Assembly: GCF_001482365.1 (NCBI RefSeq)
Contig: NZ_CP013254.1
Coordinates: forward strand, 1,674,001-1,738,000
Length of the DNA stretch: 64,000 nucleotides
Direction: 5' to 3'
DNA from: Kocuria flava
GTDB taxonomy: Bacteria; Actinomycetota; Actinomycetes; Actinomycetales; Micrococcaceae
Of this stretch, positions 59,641-64,000 are shown piece after piece. A model generated the notes under the pieces. It did no database searches. It was not told the DNA's origin and saw nothing but the letters and a program-made list of their open reading frames with translations. A program made the position numbers and the translations under genes. Every line of letters begins with the position of its first letter. Position 1 is the first letter of the stretch.

Positions 59641-61422
59641 TCACTTGAGCTCGGACACCGGAACGAATTCGAACCCGAGGTCCTTGATTCCTTGGACCGT
59701 CTTCTTCAAGTACTCCAGGTCGAGGTAGGGGTGGAAGAAGAAGCTGGCCGTTGACTCGCGCACTACCAGGTTGGCTTCCGCCCGAGAGACGAGAAACTTT
59801 GGATCACGGACGGCGTGGTTGTTCTGTTCCGTCTCGGTGATGTTCCCCAGGTTCTCGGGGTAGACCTTGGTTCCGTAGATGTCATGGACAGTGTAGGGAA
59901 AGTGCTGGCTGTAGGCCTTCCCGGGTTCGCTGGGCTTCTGCGACAGAATGCCCGCGAAGTAGTCAGCCTGCTCGTAGCGGGCATCGTAGACCTCGGACAT
60001 GGCCGCGTAGGCGTTGACGGAGGCGGCGTAGTGCGGAGTCTCGAAGATCACCGGTTCGCCCAATCCCGCGTCCTTCATGACCTGACGACCCTGCTTGATC
60101 CGGGCGACATGCTGCGCCACGCTGTCCTCGGCCACCGGCCCGATCTGGCGGATGTAGGAGTCGTTCTCGCATTCGCCGAATTCGTACGGTTCCTGTGCTG
60201 TCGTACTGCATCCGTATCGATAGAACTCATAGTCCTCGCCGGTGCGCCCGCTGTAGGGGTTGTTGGCCGCCCCGAACTGATGGGTCGTTCCGTGCTGAAT
60301 CAACGTCCCTCCTCGCTCCTGCATGTACTTGAGCGCGTCCACCACCTCAGGACGGTCCAGAAGGCTCAGCCCGTACCAGTCATCTCCATCCGGCGTTCGT
60401 GCGACGTGGATCGGCATCACCGCAACCTGAAATGGCACGCCGGCTCCGTGCAGAAGGTCAGCCACGGCACGAAGGTCCTGCGGGTCCGCTTCCGGACCGA
60501 CGTCCTCGAGTCGTACCGCTGCCTGCTTCACCTCGGGCGTTTCCGGCGCCAGCAGGTCGTAGAACAAGTCGGAGTAGATGAGGTAGACATCGTTCACGTC
60601 GATGTAGTCCAGAGGAATCTCAGAGACATAGGTGAGGTTTCCTGAGCGAATCGCCCACGGAGCTTCATCGGACGGCACAGGCTGGTCCGGGCTGCACTGC
60701 GTCGGTCCGTCGTCGTTCCGGCACTGGGAGGTTGCGAGAACCCCGACAGTCTTCTCGTTTTCGATCACCGGCGCCGCGAGTTCCGTAACACCTTCGGCTG
60801 TGCGGGACACCTCACGATCTTTGTACGCGACCGTCCTCACAAGACCGCTGTCCACCGTCAGGGACTTGTGCGGGTCCCAACCGTACTGGTCGACGAAGGC
60901 GGCCGAACTCCCGGCCTCCCACCCCGCGAGGTCGTCGATGTTCTGGTCGACCCACATCACCGGTATCCCGCCTTCACGGACGTCATCGACGAAACCCCTC
61001 GGAAGGGAAGCTTCGGAGTCGGTTCCGATATAGATGACAGCGCCAAATGACTCCATCGTGTTTGCCGCATAGTCGGCCACCGGCTGGATCTCTGCTTCCC
61101 CGAAGTGCGTCGCCAGATTGGCGGTTGCCATGGCATACATTTCAGCGTCGTCGGACATCTCGCCGGTGTTGTCATAGAGGACCAAGGTGGACATTTTTCC
61201 GGGCTGCCCGAATCGCCGATCGAATACCGCCTCTGCAGCGTGAGCATCTGAGCCTGCTTTCGTTTCTGTTGCATACTGCTGCGCCAGCGGGGAGCCTTCT
61301 CCTTCGACCAAGGTGTCGTCGGTAAGACCGAAAACAGTTCCGACGGACACAGCCAGCAGAGCGGCCAGACCGACGAACCACTCGATTCTCCCCCGTCTCG
61401 TCAGCTGAAAGGGCTTGCTCAT
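59641..61422 (-). CDS. DUF2334 membrane-anchored polysaccharide deacetylase-like protein (YdaL/PssB-like)
   Basis: 593-residue exported protein. One N-terminal helix (EWFVGLAALLAVSVGTVFGL) anchors it outside the cell. Residues 70-260 form an amidotransferase-like receiver domain (STLVLYDNTGE, FGAVIYIGTDSE). Residues 300-560 are the DUF2334 deacetylase-like barrel: AAVRLEDVGPEAD with its acidic motif, PFQVAVMPIHV, TLIQHGTTHQFG with two histidines, and VIFETPHYAAS. Relatives YdaL (Bacillus) and PssB (Listeria) belong to exopolysaccharide operons and may deacetylate or trim the polymer. ATG 61422 follows GAGGAG at 5 bases. Base composition is a little lower in GC than the flanks. Confidence 0.8.
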   Translation of the reverse strand: MSKPFQLTRRGRIEWFVGLAALLAVSVGTVFGLTDDTLVEGEGSPLAQQYATETKAGSDAHAAEAVFDRRFGQPGKMSTLVLYDNTGEMSDDAEMYAMATANLATHFGEAEIQPVADYAANTMESFGAVIYIGTDSEASLPRGFVDDVREGGIPVMWVDQNIDDLAGWEAGSSAAFVDQYGWDPHKSLTVDSGLVRTVAYKDREVSRTAEGVTELAAPVIENEKTVGVLATSQCRNDDGPTQCSPDQPVPSDEAPWAIRSGNLTYVSEIPLDYIDVNDVYLIYSDLFYDLLAPETPEVKQAAVRLEDVGPEADPQDLRAVADLLHGAGVPFQVAVMPIHVARTPDGDDWYGLSLLDRPEVVDALKYMQERGGTLIQHGTTHQFGAANNPYSGRTGEDYEFYRYGCSTTAQEPYEFGECENDSYIRQIGPVAEDSVAQHVARIKQGRQVMKDAGLGEPVIFETPHYAASVNAYAAMSEVYDARYEQADYFAGILSQKPSEPGKAYSQHFPYTVHDIYGTKVYPENLGNITETEQNNHAVRDPKFLVSRAEANLVVRESTASFFFHPYLDLEYLKKTVQGIKDLGFEFVPVSELK

Positions 61423-61498
61423 CGGGTCTCCTCAGCAAGACTCCCCGAAACGTCGGTGGAACGCACCGGGGAGTTCGTCGTGCAGAATCTCGTAAGGA

Positions 61499-62695
61499 TC
61501 AGCTGGTCGTTGACACAGTGAGCTGGGGTTCGTAGGTGAACTCGTCGACGAGATCGTCGAACCCGAAGTGTCGAGCAAGGGCGCGCACGGTGCGCTCTGC
61601 AGCGCGTCCGTCACCGTAGGGATTGAGAGCCCTGGCCATGCGGCTGTACTCGGCCTGATCTGTGATGAGCGTCGAGACCTCTCGCACGATCGTCTCTTCA
61701 TCGGTGCCCACGAGCTTGACGGCCCCGGCAGCAACGGCCTCGGGGCGCTCTGTGGTCTCCCGCATGACGAGCACCGGCTTCCCAAGGGACGGGCCCTCCT
61801 CCTGGACGCCCCCGCTGTCGGTAAGAACGATGGACGCCCGTTCGAGCAGGGCACAGAACTGTGCGTAGGGAAGAGGCTCTGTCATCAGAACATTTGTCAG
61901 GTCTTGGATGGCCGGCTGAATGGCGTCCCGAACCAGGGGATTGCGGTGTGCGGGAAAGACGAAATCGTGGTCGGGGTGCTGTCGAGCCAGCGCAGCGATC
62001 GCTCTGCCGACAGCCCGGAGAGGCTCACCCCACGACTCGCGCCGGTGCGCGGTCACGAGGATCACGGGTCGCCCCTTCGCGAGGCGCGCCGCCAGATCGG
62101 AGTCCTCAATGCGGGGCTGTGACGCCACAGTGATGAGCAGCGCATCGATGACGGAGTTGCCGGTGACCACGATGCTCGACGCATCGATGTTCTCCTTCAG
62201 GAGGTTCTCACGGCTTGCCGCTGTCGGAGCCAGGTGCAGGCTGGCGATCTGCCCGGTCAGCCGGCGATTGATCTCTTCGGGGAACGGGGAGTACTTGTTG
62301 CCCGTCCGCAGTCCTGCCTCGGTGTGAACGACCGGGATCTCCGCGTAGAAGGCGGCCAGAGCACCGACGAAAGTGGTCGAGGTGTCTCCTTGTACGAGGA
62401 CGGCATCGGGGCGGTCCTTCTGCAGAACTTCTGTGAGGCCTTCCAATGTGCGATTGCTGATCTGCGTCAGGCTCTGCCCGGGCGCATGGATGTCGAGGTC
62501 GCCATCGGGGGTGATGCCGAAGTTCTGGTTCACCTGATCAAGCATCTCCCGGTGCTGTCCCGTGACGACCACGCGTACTTCGAAGCGTGGGTCGTCGCGG
62601 AGCGCGAGAACGAGAGGAGCCATCTTGATGCCCTCCGGACGAGTGCCGTAGATCGCCATGATGGTGATGGGTTTGCTGGGGAACGTGCTGGACAT
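61499..62695 (-). CDS. wecB: UDP-N-acetylglucosamine 2-epimerase (non-hydrolysing)
   Basis: 398-residue GT-B-fold epimerase interconverting UDP-GlcNAc and UDP-ManNAc. Conserved elements: IYGTRPEGIKMAPLV, VTGQHREML, VQGDTSTTFVGALAAFY, VHTEAGLRTG, FPEEINRRLTG, VTAHRRESWG and DSGGVQEEGPSLGKPVLVMRETTERPE in pieces (catalytic Asp, Glu and His residues all kept). ATG 62695 follows AGGAG at 5 bases. It lies between a lectin-like gene and the DUF2334 gene, so it likely supplies UDP-ManNAc to the operon's GT2 synthase. Listeria Pss polymer is built on ManNAc, which makes the pairing notable. Confidence 0.95.
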   Translation of the reverse strand: MSSTFPSKPITIMAIYGTRPEGIKMAPLVLALRDDPRFEVRVVVTGQHREMLDQVNQNFGITPDGDLDIHAPGQSLTQISNRTLEGLTEVLQKDRPDAVLVQGDTSTTFVGALAAFYAEIPVVHTEAGLRTGNKYSPFPEEINRRLTGQIASLHLAPTAASRENLLKENIDASSIVVTGNSVIDALLITVASQPRIEDSDLAARLAKGRPVILVTAHRRESWGEPLRAVGRAIAALARQHPDHDFVFPAHRNPLVRDAIQPAIQDLTNVLMTEPLPYAQFCALLERASIVLTDSGGVQEEGPSLGKPVLVMRETTERPEAVAAGAVKLVGTDEETIVREVSTLITDQAEYSRMARALNPYGDGRAAERTVRALARHFGFDDLVDEFTYEPQLTVSTTS

Positions 62696-62741
62696 GGTGG
62701 CTCCTGATCGATCGATGTAGTCCGCGCTGGCGCACCGGATA

Positions 62742-63392
62742 TCACGTGTCTGTGCTGTTGATGACGTCCAGGTCTTGAAACCGGACGCGGGCGTCCTCGG
62801 TGTACAGGCCGATGGCGCCGCCGCGATACGGTCGCTCGTCATCGACGATGGTGGTCAGTTCTCGGCCGTCGACGCGTACGGTCATTCGTGGCCAGTCCTG
62901 CTCGACCTCGACACGGTAGGCCTGGCCAACAGGGAAGGTCCTGTCGTCACCTGTTGCGAGGAATCGCTGGCTCCCGGGATAGGCCGGGTCCTGTTTCGAG
63001 ATCTCCCACCCGTTGGGTTTGAGTGCGACGGCATAGAAGTGGTCGTTGTCCCTGAAGTTCCACAGAACCCAGCCCACTTCCCACACATTCGGGTCGCCCT
63101 GCCGGAGCTGCTCCTCAGTCTTCATCGTGATGGCGAAATCAGCGTCCTCGTAGGACTGCGTGGTGTGCACCAACGATCCGTGGGTGACGTCAGGTGTGGC
63201 AGCAGCGTTCGGCTCCAGGACCACCTGTTTGTCCGAGCCCACAACGCGTCCGTACCCGGTGTAGAGAACGGACCACTGGCCATGGGTCTCGCCGTCGGAC
63301 CAAGGCTGAATACGCCACATGTTGTTGACCCCTGCCACGACGACCAGAGCAAGTATCCCGACTCCTAGCACAATCCGGACAGGTTTACTCAT
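62742..63392 (-). CDS. membrane-anchored concanavalin-like (LamG/DUF1080-type) domain protein
   Basis: 216-residue protein with one N-terminal helix (VRIVLGVGILALVVVAGV) and a single extracytoplasmic beta-sandwich. The segments ADFAITMKTEEQLRQG, WVLWNFRDNDHFYAVALKPNG, YRVEVEQDWPRMTVRVDG and GAIGLYTEDARVRFQDLDV follow the 3-keto-disaccharide hydrolase/LamG layout of glycan-binding domains. Catalytic activity cannot be claimed. ATG 63392 overlaps the GT2 stop in ATGA, so the protein is translationally coupled to the synthase and probably binds or guides the nascent polymer outside the membrane. Confidence 0.7.
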   Translation of the reverse strand: MSKPVRIVLGVGILALVVVAGVNNMWRIQPWSDGETHGQWSVLYTGYGRVVGSDKQVVLEPNAAATPDVTHGSLVHTTQSYEDADFAITMKTEEQLRQGDPNVWEVGWVLWNFRDNDHFYAVALKPNGWEISKQDPAYPGSQRFLATGDDRTFPVGQAYRVEVEQDWPRMTVRVDGRELTTIVDDERPYRGGAIGLYTEDARVRFQDLDVINSTDT

Positions 63393-64000
63393 GTGTGCAC
63401 CTCGGTGGTGAGCTCATTCGCGGATGAGTCGACCTGGGTCTTGTTCTCGACGACACGTTCTGTTTTCGACCAGCCGTTCTGCCCGCGTACAGCTCGGTAC
63501 GTCGCCTTCCATCCCGCGAGGTACCACAGCGTCGCGTAGAGCACGTACGCATGCATGAGAACAACGGCGGTCGGCACTCGCAGACCGTGGTGCCGTTCTT
63601 GGGACCAGTAGACGAGGCCGAATAGGAGAGCTGGCCCGAATGCGACGAGATAGGCGGAGATCCACCACCGTGAGACGACGGCGTCGCCCACCACGATCCC
63701 GAGGATGACATCGAATGCCCACAGGGCGAAGGCCACGCTGAGGCACGACGTAATCAGCAGGAGGAACGGACTGGTCAGGTGGTACACCAGGTCGGCTCGC
63801 CGTGTTCCGGTGAGGTCACGGAGCACCCAGGGGACCAGGCCCCAGGACTGCAGGTGTCCCTGGAACCAGCGAGTCCGTTGCTTCACCCATCGCTTGACGT
63901 CCACAAGTCCTTGCTGATGCACCGACGACGTCGAGCAGAACTCCGTCTCCCATCCGTCGATGAGGAGTCGCACGCCTAGGTCGAGGTCTTCCGTAAGGCT
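63389..64000 (-). CDS. C-terminal part of a GT2 polysaccharide synthase (YdaM/PssC-like), runs off the right edge
   Basis: The last 203 residues of a processive-type GT2. The fragment opens SLTEDLDLGVRLL (the TED catalytic base motif) and continues to WVKQRTRWFQGHLQSW, the QxxRW motif of synthases that also extrude their product. Three or four membrane helices follow (LTSPFLLLITSCLSVAFALW, WWISAYLVAFGPALLFGLVYW), then a cytoplasmic tail ending in ELTTEVHT. The N-terminal half lies beyond the window. With the lectin-like protein, WecB and DUF2334 downstream it resembles ydaM/pssC in their operons. Any c-di-GMP receptor gene would be further right. Confidence 0.85.
   Translation of the reverse strand, partial: SLTEDLDLGVRLLIDGWETEFCSTSSVHQQGLVDVKRWVKQRTRWFQGHLQSWGLVPWVLRDLTGTRRADLVYHLTSPFLLLITSCLSVAFALWAFDVILGIVVGDAVVSRWWISAYLVAFGPALLFGLVYWSQERHHGLRVPTAVVLMHAYVLYATLWYLAGWKATYRAVRGQNGWSKTERVVENKTQVDSSANELTTEVHT

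Overview
The window is 64 kb of very GC-rich DNA (genes mostly above 70% GC by eye) from an actinobacterium. Gene content fits the Micrococcaceae, for example a Kocuria-like organism: rplY-pth, a stand-alone mfd, GAF-ANTAR regulators, an FBP-type zinc-finger protein and many GTG starts. The genus is inference; no rRNA or tRNA gene was seen. A lower-GC stretch (about 18.2-26.7 kb, roughly 50% GC) stands out as acquired DNA.

Layout. 0-11 kb: an ornithine-cyclodeaminase-like enzyme, an ACR3/BASS-type arsenic permease, two universal stress proteins around a SOUL heme-binding gene, an FBP zinc-finger gene, a small secreted protein, a small membrane protein, a HTH regulator with a palindrome at its start, and a leftward operon of four overlapping genes (two membrane proteins, a CPBP protease-like protein, a membrane-anchored alpha/beta hydrolase). 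11-14 kb: two exported repeat proteins, a Tat-dependent tachylectin-like propeller with 150-bp DNA repeats and an FG-GAP/VCBS-type protein. 14-34 kb: a capsule/exopolysaccharide locus. High-GC wzc-like kinase, fcl and gmd read left. The low-GC island reads right with two GT4 enzymes, a WecG/TagA enzyme, two hexapeptide acetyltransferases, a Wzx-like flippase and a Wzy-like polymerase. Three insertion sequences (a decayed IS3, an intact ISL3 with 8-bp target duplication, a decayed IS481) separate it from two paralogous polyprenyl-phosphate sugar transferases and a second WecG/TagA enzyme.

34-45 kb: rplY and pth, a secreted galactose-oxidase-like copper radical enzyme, an Excalibur-type secreted protein, and a leftward glycosyltransferase group (cellulose-synthase-like GT2, two GT39, a GT2-GtrA fusion). 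45-48.6 kb: two duplicated modules, each a small helical protein followed by a GAF-ANTAR regulator. 48.6-59.6 kb: MFS transporter, nhaA, type-B carboxylesterase, DUF2505 protein, mfd, two near-identical membrane proteins, deoC. 59.6-64 kb: a leftward operon (GT2, lectin-like protein, wecB, DUF2334 protein) resembling the Bacillus ydaJKLMN / Listeria pss exopolysaccharide systems; it continues past the right edge.

The dominant theme is cell-surface glycans: nucleotide-sugar supply (gmd, fcl, wecB), lipid-linked initiation (two WbaP-like enzymes), assembly and flipping (GTs, Wzx, Wzy), chain control (Wzc), two synthase-type GT2 systems, and secreted carbohydrate-binding or oxidizing proteins. 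Many transcription units end in long perfect GC-rich hairpins lacking a U tract.
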